64,000 nucleotides of DNA from Acidobacteriota bacterium. Its GTDB lineage: Bacteria; Acidobacteriota; Blastocatellia; Pyrinomonadales; Pyrinomonadaceae. Made by a program: the position numbers and the translations under genes. Shown here in pieces: positions 1-8,912 of the stretch. Location of the stretch: positions 1 to 64,000 of the forward strand of contig JAHBSL010000022.1 of the NCBI GenBank assembly GCA_019639135.1. Reading direction: 5' to 3'. The notes beneath the pieces were generated by a model. It had not been told where the DNA came from, ran no database searches, and was given only the letters and a program-made list of their open reading frames with translations. Position 1 is the first letter of the stretch. Each line of letters starts with the position of its first letter.

Positions 1-1
1 C

Positions 2-103
2 ACCGTAATTTACGCTCCGGACGGGACGCTCTCGTATTTTCATCAGGGCATCGTAAAGCACGACGTTCTACAGGACGAACTCGACAAGCTGCTCAAGCCT
101 TAG
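2..103 (+). CDS. C-terminal end of a redoxin/thioredoxin-like protein (partial)
   Basis: The window opens inside a reading frame whose last 33 residues read YAPDGTLSYFHQG followed by a leucine-rich helix ending LDKLLKP and a TAG stop. An aromatic-x-P-D-G-T strand, a G-containing turn and a terminal amphipathic helix resemble the end of TlpA/redoxin folds, where the strand follows the cis-proline. The catalytic Cys motif would lie upstream and cannot be seen, so the family call is an inference from a short tail. A strong intrinsic terminator follows 20 nt after the stop. Confidence 0.45.
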   Translation, partial: TVIYAPDGTLSYFHQGIVKHDVLQDELDKLLKP

Positions 104-123
104 CCGGTGAAGTTAGATTCGTG

Positions 124-158
124 AAAGACTGTCCCCGTCGGGGTTGACAGTCTTTTTT
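124..158 (+). terminator. Rho-independent terminator after the redoxin-like gene
   Basis: AAAGACTGTC pairs perfectly with GACAGTCTTT around a loop containing CCCGTCGGGG, and the 3' arm runs into a T tract. It separates the partial upstream gene from the DinB gene at 207. Confidence 0.85.
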
Positions 159-206
159 AAGAATGTTAGTTTCATCGTTGCAACACATATCCGTAGGAGG
201 TTTACG

Positions 207-707
207 ATGTTCAGACATATCAGTGATTTTCAAAAGGCGTGGGAATATGAGGCGGAAATGACCGGAAAGGTCATCGGGACGCTTACGGATGCCTCGCTCG
301 GGCAGCGGGTCAGCGAGGAAGGCCGAACGCTCGGCTTTCTCGCGTGGCACAACACGCAGACGCTCGGCGAGATGCTCGGGCTAACCGGGCTCAAGGTCGA
401 TGCACCGGAGCTTGAGCAGCAATGTCCGGCAACGGCGGCCGAGATCGGAGCCGCCTATGCAAAAGCGGCCGAGTCGGTTAAGGAACAGGTAGCGGCAAAC
501 TGGACCGATGAGACGCTGCTTGAAACCGACGAAATGTACGGTGAGACTTGGGCACGCGGACTAACGCTCTTTTACCTCATCGCCCATCAAGCACACCATC
601 GCGGCCAGATGACCGTCCTGATGCGGCAAGCGGGCCTGACCGTCCCCGGCGTTTACGGCCCGGCAAAAGAAGAATGGGCCGCAATGGGAGACCCGGCTAT
701 GCAGTAG
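207..707 (+). CDS. DinB family protein
   Basis: A 166-residue four-helix-bundle protein of the DinB/DUF664 superfamily, putative metal-dependent proteins often linked to thiol (bacillithiol/mycothiol) transfer or stress. Three spaced histidines fit the usual triad: one in the second helix (LAWHNTQT) and the C-terminal HQAHHRGQ segment typical of the family, followed by the usual GVYGP turn. The ATG at 207 is chosen over upstream in-frame codons because GTAGGAGG lies just ahead of it; upstream in-frame sequence overlaps the terminator. No partner gene is evident, and purL follows after a palindromic repeat. Substrate unknown. A second, divergent DinB protein lies at 20111-20653. Confidence 0.88.
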   Translation: MFRHISDFQKAWEYEAEMTGKVIGTLTDASLGQRVSEEGRTLGFLAWHNTQTLGEMLGLTGLKVDAPELEQQCPATAAEIGAAYAKAAESVKEQVAANWTDETLLETDEMYGETWARGLTLFYLIAHQAHHRGQMTVLMRQAGLTVPGVYGPAKEEWAAMGDPAMQ

Positions 708-709
708 AT

Positions 710-779
710 ATTTACCAAAGAGACCACAGAGCCGATCGAGAAATGCCCCGAACAGATTCTCTGTGTTCTCTGTGGCAAA
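710..779. repeat. Imperfect palindromic intergenic repeat (CTCTGTG family)
   Basis: The right arm contains CTCTGTGTTCTCTGTGGC (759-776). The left arm (about 715-738) is a diverged reverse complement of it. The same 18-mer occurs exactly at 6211-6228 inside hemW and with one mismatch at 57880-57897. Confidence 0.7.
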
Positions 780-856
780 GCATCTGAGAAATCGACATCT
801 ACGGCCTGAAAGGGTAATATGACTGTTTTGTTTTTACCCAAGGAAGTTAACCGAAG

Positions 857-3193
857 ATGAACGCAGCAGCCATCACGCCGGAGATCGTCGAGCAGCACGG
901 CCTTTCACCCGCCGAGTACGAAAAAATCGTTAACATAATGGGCCGCGAGCCCAACCTGACCGAGCTCGGCGTTTTCAGCGTGATGTGGTCGGAGCATTGT
1001 TCTTACAAGTCGTCTCGCATCCACCTCAAGCGACTCCCGACCCGCGGCCCGCGTGTCATCGTGCCGCCCGGTGAGAATGCCGGCGTTGTCGATATCGGCG
1101 ACGACTGGTGCGTTGCGTTCAAGGTCGAATCGCATAATCACCCTTCGTTCATTGAGCCATTTCAGGGAGCAGCGACCGGCGTAGGCGGCATCCTCCGCGA
1201 TGTCTTCACAATGGGTGCCCGGCCGGTGGCGGCAATGAACTCGCTCCGCTTTGGCCCGCTTTCGCCCCGACGCGGAGATGGAGAGACGCGCGGACACGGA
1301 GAGGAAGTCGCCGCGTCTCCGCGTCCCGGCGTCCCCTTGTCCGCGGTTCATAACAGGAATCGCTCCATCCTCAAAGGCTGCGTCGAGGGCATCGGGCATT
1401 ACGGCAATTGCTTTGGCGTGCCGACCATCGGCGGCGAGGTCGTTTTTGACGAAAGCTATTCGCTCAATCCTCTGGTCAATGCCTTCGCACTCGGCATCGT
1501 CCGCAAGGACCAGATCTTTTTCGGCAAGGCTTCGGGCATCGGCAACGCGGTGATGTACGTTGGTGCCAAGACCGGCCGCGACGGCATCCACGGTGCGACG
1601 ATGGCCTCTGCCGAGTTTGACGAAGAGGCACTCGAAAAACGCCCGACCGTCCAGGTCGGCGATCCTTTCCTTGAAAAGCTCCTGCTCGAGGCGTGCCTCG
1701 AAGCGATGCGGAGCGGAGCGATCGAGGGCATTCAGGATATGGGTGCCGCGGGGCTGACGAGCAGTTCGGTCGAGATGGCGGCCCGTGCCGGTACGGGGAT
1801 CGAACTCGACCTGACGCTCGTTCCGCAACGCGAAACCGGGATGACGGCTTACGAGATGATGCTTTCCGAATCGCAGGAGCGGATGCTCATCGTCGCCCGC
1901 AAGGGCCGCGAGAAAGAGGTCGTTGAGATCTTTAACAAATGGGACCTCGATGCAGTCGTTATCGGAAAGGTCGTCGAAGGCGACCGGCTCAAGATCATTC
2001 ACAACGGCGAGGTCGCGGCCGACCTTCCGGTGATGGCACTGACGGACGAAGCGCCGAAATACGAGCGGCCGATGTCACAGTCGGTGCGACACGGGGACAC
2101 GGAGAACGAGAGACACGGGGAGTCGCTTATCTCCGCATCACCGCGTCAGGATGTCGCCGCGTCTCTCAAGCAGCTTTTAGCTTCGCCGAACATCGCCTCG
2201 AAACACTGGGTCTATGAGCAATACGATTCGATGGTGCGGACGAACACGGCGGTTCTGCCCGGTGCCGATGCGGCCGTTATCCGGGTGAAAGAGACCCGCC
2301 GGGCGATCGCGATGTGCCTTGACGGCCCCGGTCGGTTTGTCGCCGTTGACGCACTTGAAGGGGCAAAGCATGCCGTTGCCGAGGCCGCCCGCAACGTTGC
2401 CTGCGTCGGCGCCCGGCCGATCGCTGTTACGAACTGCCTCAACTTCGCTTCGCCCGAGCGGCCCGAGGTGATGCGTTCTTTCTCGGACGTTATCGACGGA
2501 ATGGCCGAGGCCTGCGAGGCGTTTGAAACGCCGGTCGTCTCCGGCAACGTTTCCTTTTATAACGAGACGGACGGCAAGGGCATTCTCCCGACGCCGACGA
2601 TCGGCATGGTCGGCCTGATCGAGGACATTCGCAAGGTGATCACGCAGGGTTTTAAGAATGACGGCGATACGATCGCACTTCTCGGCTCGACCGGCGACGA
2701 TCTTTCTGTAAGCGAATTTGCCGCAGCCGTGGCCGGGCTTACGACCGCGGACATGATCGCCTCGGGCCGATTGCCGCGGATCGACCTCGCTCAGGAACGC
2801 CGGCTGCAGGATGCTCTTTTTGCAATGGCGGACGAGATGCTTCTCGCCTCGGCTCATGATTGCTCGGAAGGCGGGCTGGCCGTGGCCATTGCCGAATCGT
2901 GCTTTTCTTCGCTCGGCCGCGAGGCTCTCGGGGCCGAGATCTCGCTTGAAACGCACGGCCTCTCTGCCGAAGCCACGCTTTTTGCCGAGTCGCCGACGCG
3001 CGTCGTTATCAGCTTTGCCCCGGCAAATCTCGACCGGGTTCGCGAGCTCGCCGCCGGACTTCCCTTTGCGGTCGTCGGTACGGTGCGCGATGATGTTCTG
3101 AATATCTCTCTTGACGGCCAAATTGCCGTCTCCTCTCCCGTCGCCGAGTTCGAGGCTATCTGGGAATCGGCGCTTGAACACGAACTTAGCTGA
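857..3193 (+). CDS. purL: Phosphoribosylformylglycinamidine synthase subunit PurL, with two repeat-derived in-frame insertions
   Basis: ATP-dependent amidation of FGAR to FGAM in de novo purine synthesis; the small-type PurL that works with PurQ and PurS (neither is in the window). Family landmarks are intact: SEHCSYKSS (about 45-53), KVESHNHPS (89-97), [40 protein letters not shown], and in the second half [10 protein letters not shown] and [11 protein letters not shown]. At 778 residues it is longer than the roughly 740 typical of this class. The excess is accounted for by two low-complexity, Arg/Gly/Glu-rich segments at about residues 136-164 and 410-437, each encoded by an imperfect palindrome (1264-1350 and 2084-2165). 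Both lie between conserved blocks, so the enzyme is probably active. The ATG at 857 follows an AAGGAAG ribosome site. Confidence 0.97.
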   Translation: MNAAAITPEIVEQHGLSPAEYEKIVNIMGREPNLTELGVFSVMWSEHCSYKSSRIHLKRLPTRGPRVIVPPGENAGVVDIGDDWCVAFKVESHNHPSFIEPFQGAATGVGGILRDVFTMGARPVAAMNSLRFGPLSPRRGDGETRGHGEEVAASPRPGVPLSAVHNRNRSILKGCVEGIGHYGNCFGVPTIGGEVVFDESYSLNPLVNAFALGIVRKDQIFFGKASGIGNAVMYVGAKTGRDGIHGATMASAEFDEEALEKRPTVQVGDPFLEKLLLEACLEAMRSGAIEGIQDMGAAGLTSSSVEMAARAGTGIELDLTLVPQRETGMTAYEMMLSESQERMLIVARKGREKEVVEIFNKWDLDAVVIGKVVEGDRLKIIHNGEVAADLPVMALTDEAPKYERPMSQSVRHGDTENERHGESLISASPRQDVAASLKQLLASPNIASKHWVYEQYDSMVRTNTAVLPGADAAVIRVKETRRAIAMCLDGPGRFVAVDALEGAKHAVAEAARNVACVGARPIAVTNCLNFASPERPEVMRSFSDVIDGMAEACEAFETPVVSGNVSFYNETDGKGILPTPTIGMVGLIEDIRKVITQGFKNDGDTIALLGSTGDDLSVSEFAAAVAGLTTADMIASGRLPRIDLAQERRLQDALFAMADEMLLASAHDCSEGGLAVAIAESCFSSLGREALGAEISLETHGLSAEATLFAESPTRVVISFAPANLDRVRELAAGLPFAVVGTVRDDVLNISLDGQIAVSSPVAEFEAIWESALEHELS
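1264..1350. repeat. Palindromic repeat inserted in frame in purL (copy 1)
   Basis: GACGCGGAGA near 1269 and its reverse complement TCTCCGCGTC near 1316-1325 anchor an imperfect palindrome built of GACGCGG/GACACGG-type units. It encodes about residues 136-164 of PurL, a segment with no counterpart in ordinary PurL between the LRFGPL strand and the GIGHYGN block. A related one-arm copy lies between genes at 19446-19512. Confidence 0.75.
2084..2165. repeat. Palindromic repeat inserted in frame in purL (copy 2)
   Basis: The left arm (about 2086-2125, CGACACGGGGACACGGAG-type) and right arm (about 2126-2165, ending GTCGCCGCGTCTC) are imperfect reverse complements. The unit belongs to the same CGCGTCTC family as copy 1 and encodes PurL residues about 410-437, in the linker before the conserved [10 protein letters not shown] block. 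Confidence 0.7.
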
Positions 3194-3229
3194 ACCTGAG
3201 TCCGGAAACCTGCCGGGCATTTGCTGACC

Positions 3230-4795
3230 ATGGAGAACACTCAGACCGAACCGCCCGCTGACGCCCGGCCGGACACGTTTTATTTCCGCATTCTCGACCG
3301 CATTGAACGGATCGGGAACAAGATCCCAAATCCCGCTTTCCTGTTTTTCATTCTCGCGGTGCTCGCCCTCGTGCTTTCGGCGGTCGTCTCATGGGCCGAT
3401 GTTTCGGTCGTCCACCCGGGAACGAAAGAGACGATAAAGGCCGTCAATCTGCTTACCGTCGATGGTCTCCACCGAATACTCACCGGGCTGATCACGAACT
3501 TTACCGGCTTTGCCCCGCTCGGCGTTGTGCTCGTCGGCATTCTCGGCATCACGGTCGCCGAGGCGAGCGGGCTGATCGGGGCGGTGCTGCGGGTGCTGGT
3601 GATGAACTCACCGAAACGGCTTCTGACGGCGGTGGTCGTCTTCGCAGGCGTGATCTCGAACATGGCGAGCGACATTGGCTATGTCGTTCTGATCCCGCTC
3701 GCGGCATTGATGTTCCTTGCCGTCGGGCGGCATCCGCTTGCGGGCCTTGCGGCGGCATTTGCCGGGGTTTCGGGCGGCTTCTCGGCCAATCTCCTGCTTG
3801 CCCCGACCGATGCCTTGCTTGCCGGGCTAACGCAGGAAGCGGCCCGCATTCTGGACGCCGCATATATCGTAACGCCGGCTGCAAACTACTATTTCCTTGC
3901 CGCCTCGACCGTTCTCGTTACCGTGCTCGGCACATGGATAACCGAAAAGGTGGTCGTGCCGCGGCTTGGCGAATACAAGGGCGATGTTGTTGCCGATAAG
4001 CTCGAACGGCTAAACGCTGATGAAAAGCGAGGGCTGCTTTACACCGGGATCGCGGTCGCCATTTTCGTTGGGCTGATCCTTTGGGGAACGATACCCGATG
4101 ACGGATTTCTCCGCGACGCGAAGACCGGCAGCCTGATCCGTTCGCCGTTCTTGACCGGAATTATCGCCATCGTATTTTTCGGCGGAGTTCTTTTCGGTGT
4201 GGTTTACGGCTTTGCGTCGAAGAGCTTTAAGAAGATCGACGACGTTGTCCACGCGATGGAAGGCGGAATGCGGACGATGTCCGTTTACCTCGTGCTTGCG
4301 TTCTTTGCGGCGCAGTTCGTTGCCTTTTTCAATTGGTCAAACCTCGGGCTGATCCTCGCCGTCGAGGGTGCCGAAGTGCTTCGTTCGCTCGAACTTGGCG
4401 GCATCACGCTCATCATCTCGTTCGTAATTCTCTCGATCGTGCTCGATCTTTTCATCGGCTCGGCCTCGGCCAAATGGGCCGTAATGGCACCGGTCTTTGT
4501 TCCGATGCTGATGCTGCTCGGGTATTCGCCCGAGCTGACGCAGGCTTGCTACCGCGTCGGCGACAGCGTTTGCAACATCATCACGCCGCTGATGTCGTAC
4601 TTTCCGCTGATCGTCGCGTTTGCGCAAAAATATGACCCGAAAGCGGGAATCGGCACGATAATGTCGCTGATGATCCCGTACTCGATAGTCTTCTTCATCG
4701 GCTGGACGCTTTTCCTTGTCGCCTGGTATTTGCTCGAACTCCCGCTCGGCCCCGGTGCCGAGATCTTCTATCAGTTCGAAGCGGCACCGCAGTAG
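3230..4795 (+). CDS. AbgT family transporter
   Basis: Polytopic inner-membrane protein of the AbgT family, whose characterised members import p-aminobenzoyl-glutamate or export sulfonamide-type antimetabolites using ion gradients. Length (about 521 residues) fits E. coli AbgT (about 510). The N-terminus carries the family signature [16 protein letters not shown]; further in are [17 protein letters not shown], the re-entrant-loop region [19 protein letters not shown], and [17 protein letters not shown] near the second hairpin, followed by [20 protein letters not shown]. The ATG at 3230 is chosen; an in-frame TTG at 3221 is possible and no strong ribosome site decides between them. It lies 36 nt after purL on the same strand, so co-transcription with purine synthesis is possible. 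Substrate is inferred from family only. Confidence 0.93.
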   Translation: MENTQTEPPADARPDTFYFRILDRIERIGNKIPNPAFLFFILAVLALVLSAVVSWADVSVVHPGTKETIKAVNLLTVDGLHRILTGLITNFTGFAPLGVVLVGILGITVAEASGLIGAVLRVLVMNSPKRLLTAVVVFAGVISNMASDIGYVVLIPLAALMFLAVGRHPLAGLAAAFAGVSGGFSANLLLAPTDALLAGLTQEAARILDAAYIVTPAANYYFLAASTVLVTVLGTWITEKVVVPRLGEYKGDVVADKLERLNADEKRGLLYTGIAVAIFVGLILWGTIPDDGFLRDAKTGSLIRSPFLTGIIAIVFFGGVLFGVVYGFASKSFKKIDDVVHAMEGGMRTMSVYLVLAFFAAQFVAFFNWSNLGLILAVEGAEVLRSLELGGITLIISFVILSIVLDLFIGSASAKWAVMAPVFVPMLMLLGYSPELTQACYRVGDSVCNIITPLMSYFPLIVAFAQKYDPKAGIGTIMSLMIPYSIVFFIGWTLFLVAWYLLELPLGPGAEIFYQFEAAPQ

Positions 4796-4832
4796 TACTC
4801 GATGCGCCGTGCCATCGCTCGAAACTGAATTC

Positions 4833-5831
4833 TCATCGAGGATTTTTTGACCTTTTTTCCCGTTTAAGCGCGTTGTAGAATTTGCAGGCCCGAAGGCGGC
4901 GATTTATTTCCCGCCGTGTCGCTCCATTTGGGTCGTCGATATATTTTTTGAAGACGCGCCACGCCCTCTGATCTTCCCCGATGAAAAGAAGATCGACCAA
5001 ATGTGCGAGAGCACTACGGCGAATATCGAGCCTTAAGCCGATATCCCCCGTTCGATCAAGTTCGGCAGACTTCTCAGCTAACCAATTGTCCGATGCACCG
5101 TGTCCTCGCATAACGAAATCTTGAGCAATGCCAGCAATCGGGAAATACTCCCTTCTTACTTGGTCATACTTGAAATACGCTCGCGGCTCAGGCGAGCACG
5201 AACCACAGTCGTCCATAAAGTATCTAAAGCATGAATCAAACTGCATTAGCTCATAAATTCCATCCCCGTCCACATCGAAGATCTCCATCGGATTACGAAA
5301 TCCACCAAAATCTTCGCTGTGGTAAATGCTTCTTGGCCGTCCGGACGAAACGTCGACAATCGAGTAATTTGTGCAGCAGACACCGCCCGGTCCGGAAACA
5401 ACTGTATATATCTGAGTCGAAGTCGGCCCTAGCAACTGCGAGGTACCGGCCAACGCCGCCCAGTAGCCCTCATTTTCACGTCGTTTGAACGTAAAGATAC
5501 CCACTCCCTCGCGCTCGAGCGTTCGCGGTACGTATTCTTTAATCTTAACGACATATCGTCCTACCTTCATGTCTGCGTTACTCTCATGCCCCTCTTCGTC
5601 AATTGCTGAAATCTGCGCCGTGATTGGAAACATTTGATCGATCGCTACACCTTCGTACTCCGACTCAGCGTTTGTTGTTGGCTCGGGGAAAGGAGTAGGT
5701 ACAGTCTCAGTTGGTGAAATAACATCCGGGTCCCAAACATTGTCGCTCGAAGTCGTGTATTCCTTTCCGCAACCGATAACCACAATAGCGAGGAATATGA
5801 TAAGTGAAGTGAGTCGTATCACAATACGCAT
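4833..5831 (-). CDS. Predicted lipoprotein with an FG-GAP-like Asp-rich motif
   Basis: No family recognised with confidence. Starting at the second Met (5831), residues 1-20 form a basic N-region and a hydrophobic stretch ending in VVIGC, a good lipobox, so the mature protein is probably a lipoprotein. A low-complexity Ser/Thr/Pro linker follows. The middle carries FDVDGDGIYEL, a calcium-binding/FG-GAP-like DxDGDG loop, in a cysteine-containing region (CCTN, DSC, CGSC). The C-terminal third is charged and helical. The longer frame starting at 5861 adds ten residues that would spoil the signal peptide. It is more AT-rich than its neighbours, which may hint at transfer, and is transcribed against both adjacent genes. 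Confidence 0.72.
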   Translation of the reverse strand: MRIVIRLTSLIIFLAIVVIGCGKEYTTSSDNVWDPDVISPTETVPTPFPEPTTNAESEYEGVAIDQMFPITAQISAIDEEGHESNADMKVGRYVVKIKEYVPRTLEREGVGIFTFKRRENEGYWAALAGTSQLLGPTSTQIYTVVSGPGGVCCTNYSIVDVSSGRPRSIYHSEDFGGFRNPMEIFDVDGDGIYELMQFDSCFRYFMDDCGSCSPEPRAYFKYDQVRREYFPIAGIAQDFVMRGHGASDNWLAEKSAELDRTGDIGLRLDIRRSALAHLVDLLFIGEDQRAWRVFKKYIDDPNGATRREINRRLRACKFYNALKREKRSKNPR

Positions 5832-5908
5832 ATTAGAACACTCGGCCGCCATTCGAGGCAATACTTTTTCTTACTGGACAGACTTGCGGTACTGTTTAGA
5901 CTAATCGA

Positions 5909-7081
5909 ATGCCGGCGGGAGTCTATCTTCATATACCTTTCTGCAAGTCGCGGTGTTCTTACTGCGACTTCGCGACTGATGTGTATCGCGATTCTGATGC
6001 GGTCGAGCGGTACGTGGACGCGCTTTGCCGCGAGATCCGGTCGGAACCGCCTGCGTTAGCGGGCGGCCAGTTCATTGATGACTCGGTAGGCTCGGCGAAC
6101 TGGCCCGCCGCTGACGCAACGGGTTCTGACATCGACACCATCTACTTCGGCGGTGGCACTCCTTCACTACTAGAGCCCGAACAAATAAAGAGAATTCTAA
6201 ACGCAGTGAACTCTGTGTTCTCTGTGGCTGAATCGGCCGAGATCACGATGGAAATGAACCCGGCGACGGTCACGCCGGAAAAGCTCGATGCTTACAAAAA
6301 GCTCGGCATCAATCGGGCGAGCTTCGGTGTACAGACCTTCAACGATCGCGACCTCAAGCTCCTCGCCCGCGGTCATGACGCCAATGACGCACGGCAAACC
6401 TACCGGATGCTCCGCGAGGCAGGATTCGAAAACATTAGCTTTGATTTGATCGCCGGTCTGCCGGGACAAACTCTAGAGGATTGGTCGCAAAATCTTGATG
6501 AAGCAATGGCGATGGATCCCGAGCATCTCTCGCTATATCTGCTCGAGATCCACGAATCCACGCCGCTCGCCGAACAGGTCCGCAGCGGCCGCCGGACGCC
6601 GATCGACGACGAACTTGCGGCCGAGATGTACGAGCTGATGCTCGACCGGCTCGCCGCCGCGGGCTACGAGCAGTACGAGATCTCTAACTTTGCCAAGCCC
6701 GGATTTGAATCTCGCCACAACACAAAATACTGGCGGCTCGAACCGGTCTTCGGCTTTGGCGTCTCCGCTCATTCATTCGACGGCAGCGAACGCTACGCCA
6801 ACGAACGCGATACGGCCCAATACGTCGAAATGATCGAACGTACCGGCTCCGCCGAAACCTACCGCGAAACCATCGACCTCGCGTCAGAATCCGCATTCCT
6901 TGGCCTTCGCATGAACCAGGGCATTAGTGTATCTGCATATGTCAACCGGTTTGGATCCGATTTGATCGAAAGCATCTCCAGGTTAAACGAAAGTGGCCTG
7001 GTGGAGATCTCAGAAGGCCACCTTCGACTGACCCGAAAAGGAATGTTGTACTCTAACGAAGTTTTTGTCGAACTTATCTGA
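5909..7081 (+). CDS. hemW: Radical SAM protein HemW (coproporphyrinogen III oxidase-like heme chaperone)
   Basis: Radical SAM enzyme of the HemN/HemW group. The cluster motif is CX3CX2C (C12, C16, C19 in HIPFCKSRCSYCDF), the HemW rather than HemN arrangement, so a heme-chaperone role is more likely than coproporphyrinogen oxidation. Other family blocks are YFGGGTPSLL, EITMEMNPATV, GINRASFGVQTF, FDLIAGLPGQT, YEISNFAKPG, GFGVSAHSF and the C-terminal winged-helix-like region. Between the helix ending ALCREIR and the DTIYFGGG strand there is an extra segment of about 28 residues, encoded exactly by an 83-bp palindrome (6044-6126). The 18-mer seen between genes at 759-776 also recurs here at 6211-6228 without changing local length. 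ATG at 5909. Confidence 0.95.
   Translation: MPAGVYLHIPFCKSRCSYCDFATDVYRDSDAVERYVDALCREIRSEPPALAGGQFIDDSVGSANWPAADATGSDIDTIYFGGGTPSLLEPEQIKRILNAVNSVFSVAESAEITMEMNPATVTPEKLDAYKKLGINRASFGVQTFNDRDLKLLARGHDANDARQTYRMLREAGFENISFDLIAGLPGQTLEDWSQNLDEAMAMDPEHLSLYLLEIHESTPLAEQVRSGRRTPIDDELAAEMYELMLDRLAAAGYEQYEISNFAKPGFESRHNTKYWRLEPVFGFGVSAHSFDGSERYANERDTAQYVEMIERTGSAETYRETIDLASESAFLGLRMNQGISVSAYVNRFGSDLIESISRLNESGLVEISEGHLRLTRKGMLYSNEVFVELI
6044..6126. repeat. 83-bp palindrome inserted in frame in hemW
   Basis: Thirty-base arms 6044-6073 and 6097-6126 are reverse complements apart from a few positions (both begin GAAC and end GTTC or the complement). They flank a 23-base centre. The element encodes HemW residues about 46-73 (EPPALAGGQF start), absent from ordinary HemW proteins. 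Confidence 0.85.
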
Positions 7082-7082
7082 G

Positions 7083-7165
7083 GCGAAACTGGAAACTGAA
7101 AACTCGAAACTAACAACTATTATAAAACTCAGTTCCGAGCTATCAGTTTCGGTCTTCCAGTATTC
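7083..7165. repeat. Imperfect palindromic repeat (GAAACTG family) between hemW and the 5'-nucleotidase gene
   Basis: The left arm is built of GAAACTGGAAACTGAAAAC-type units. The right arm (about 7128-7160) contains CAGTTCCGAG, CAGTTTCGG and TTCCAGT in the opposite sense, giving an imperfect inverted repeat between two convergent genes. It may double as a bidirectional 3' structure, but no clear T tract is present. Confidence 0.55.
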
Positions 7166-8698
7166 TTAGTTCAATCTAGTTATCCGACCCTCGACCTTCG
7201 GCGAGATGGTTGAGTTTGGCGAATCCTTAATGGCCTTTTCGAAGACCTCGGAATCTTTCGGCGCTTTGTCGGCAGCGAGCAGTATCTTCGCTTCTTTGAA
7301 CATCGTGTAGCCATCGCCAGACCGCGAGACGAGAAAGTCGGAGGTCGCGATGGTATATACGGCATCGTCCACGACACGCTTTCCGCCAACATATGCTTCC
7401 GTAACACGCTGGCCGGGCAATTTGCCGGCGTCGAAGGTGAATTTAAGTCCCGAGACCTGCGGAAAACGCCCGGGTTCGCTGTCTTCGGCCGAGCGGGCAA
7501 CGCCGTGTTCGAGGATCGACATAAGCGTTTTCCCCGTAACCTCGACCTTGACGATCGGGTTGTTGAAGGGCAGCATCGAGAGCACGTCGCGCTTCGTTAG
7601 CGGCCCGGGGTTGTACGAAAGATCGGCCCGGATCGAACCGCCATTTACAAAGCCGATATCGGCACCGACCGCATTGCGATATGCATCGGCGATGAAGTTC
7701 CCAATGTCGGTTTCTTTGTTCCTCACCGAATACGAAAGAGCGTCGAGCGGCACCGAGGTCGCGCCGATCCCCACCTCAAGCTGGTCGAGAAGATCTTTGT
7801 ACTTGGCGATCACCGGAGCGAATTCGGGAGCGTCGGCGATCTGGTCCGTCACCGGAATCACGCGCCAATCCATGCTCACAAGCTTACCGGACCTTTTGTC
7901 GATGAAGAGGTCGAATTTGCCGACCTCGCGGGCATCGGCCCACATCTTGAAGATCGGCACGCCGGCGGCCGATGACTGCAGAAGCGTGTGCTCGTGCCCG
8001 CCGAGGATGAGATCGATGCCGGGCGCGCAGGCCGCGAGCTTTTTGTCCTGTGCCATGAAAAGATGGGTCAGGCCGATGATTGTGTTCGCTCCGGCGGCCC
8101 GCATTTTCGGGATAAGCTCCTGGGCCGTTATGCAATAATCCGCGACCTGAAGGTGCTCCTCTATCGATGATGTCTCTTTCGTTTCAGGCAGGAGCAGCCC
8201 GATAATGCCGATCTTGACGCCGCCGATCTGGCGGATAACGAACGGCGGCATATCGGCAAAGATCTTTCCCGTTTTTGTGTCGATGACGTTCGAACCGAGC
8301 CAGGTGAACCGCGATTCCTTGATGCGGTCGAGGAGTTCATTCGTCCGGATGTCGAACTCGTGGTTGCCGAGCACGCTGTAGTCGAGCCCGACCGCGTTCC
8401 AGGCATCGATCATCTGCTTGCCACGATACGTTCGCGTCTCGACCGAGGGCGAAAGTGTATCGCCGCCGAGCGTCATCAGCGTATTCGGGTTGTCTTTCAG
8501 AGCCTCTTTGCGGAGCGTCATAACGCGTGCAAGGCCGCCCCGCTTGCCGCCATCGACCGGTGTGAACTGATAGGTGTCGTTCAAGTGGAGGATCGTCACG
8601 CGAACGGTCTCCGGCTCCTGCCCGACAGCCGCAGCCGCAGCCGCAAAAAGTACGCTAACAAGGAGGCCAAATAATAACTTCGAATGGATCTTTAACAT
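7166..8698 (-). CDS. Secreted bifunctional metallophosphatase / 5'-nucleotidase (UshA-like)
   Basis: 510-residue periplasmic or extracellular nucleotidase. Residues 1-26 are a signal peptide. The calcineurin-like metallophosphatase domain shows its metal-binding blocks in order: LHLNDTYQF (36-44), GGDTLSPS (78-85), GNHEFD (111-116) and GGHEHT. The C-terminal 5'-nucleotidase domain carries NFIADAYR and GFVNGGSIRADL, the usual substrate-binding strands. Expected reaction: hydrolysis of 5'-nucleotides to nucleosides and phosphate using two divalent metals. It is convergent with hemW and stands upstream of kynA on the same strand, separated from it by a repeat-filled gap. Substrate range cannot be judged from sequence. 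Confidence 0.93.
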   Translation of the reverse strand: MLKIHSKLLFGLLVSVLFAAAAAAVGQEPETVRVTILHLNDTYQFTPVDGGKRGGLARVMTLRKEALKDNPNTLMTLGGDTLSPSVETRTYRGKQMIDAWNAVGLDYSVLGNHEFDIRTNELLDRIKESRFTWLGSNVIDTKTGKIFADMPPFVIRQIGGVKIGIIGLLLPETKETSSIEEHLQVADYCITAQELIPKMRAAGANTIIGLTHLFMAQDKKLAACAPGIDLILGGHEHTLLQSSAAGVPIFKMWADAREVGKFDLFIDKRSGKLVSMDWRVIPVTDQIADAPEFAPVIAKYKDLLDQLEVGIGATSVPLDALSYSVRNKETDIGNFIADAYRNAVGADIGFVNGGSIRADLSYNPGPLTKRDVLSMLPFNNPIVKVEVTGKTLMSILEHGVARSAEDSEPGRFPQVSGLKFTFDAGKLPGQRVTEAYVGGKRVVDDAVYTIATSDFLVSRSGDGYTMFKEAKILLAADKAPKDSEVFEKAIKDSPNSTISPKVEGRITRLN

Positions 8699-8758
8699 GG
8701 CACTATTTCATTTTACGTTCGGAGTAAGTGAGAAGTGAACGGTGTTAAGTGTAAGAGA

Positions 8759-8911
8759 ACAAATGATAAATGATAGATGAAAAATGATAGATGGATGGTG
8801 AAAGATGTCGGGAGCTGATCATCAAAGAGCCCGTAACGACATCGACTCATTCGTTGCCTCACGCTAATTCATCTATCAATTATCATCTCTCATCTTTAAT
8901 CTCACATCTCC
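8759..8911. repeat. AT-rich imperfect palindromic repeat (ATGATAGATG family)
   Basis: The left arm (8759-8807) has repeated ATGATAAATGATAGATG-like units. The right arm (8869-8911) has CATCTATCAATTATCATC-like units in the opposite sense. The 60-base centre has no obvious feature. It fills most of the gap between the kynA stop and the nucleotidase start. Confidence 0.6.
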
Positions 8912-8912
8912 C

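Noticed and set aside
905..2002. Long reverse frame opposite purL
   Set aside because: It is the shadow of a well-supported gene in a GC-rich genome, with no recognisable domain. The same applies to long opposite-strand frames over the selA, sufC and phosphohexomutase genes.
1264..2165. Inteins in PurL
   Set aside because: The extra segments are about 28 residues each, have no splicing motifs, and are encoded by palindromes; inteins are over 100 residues.
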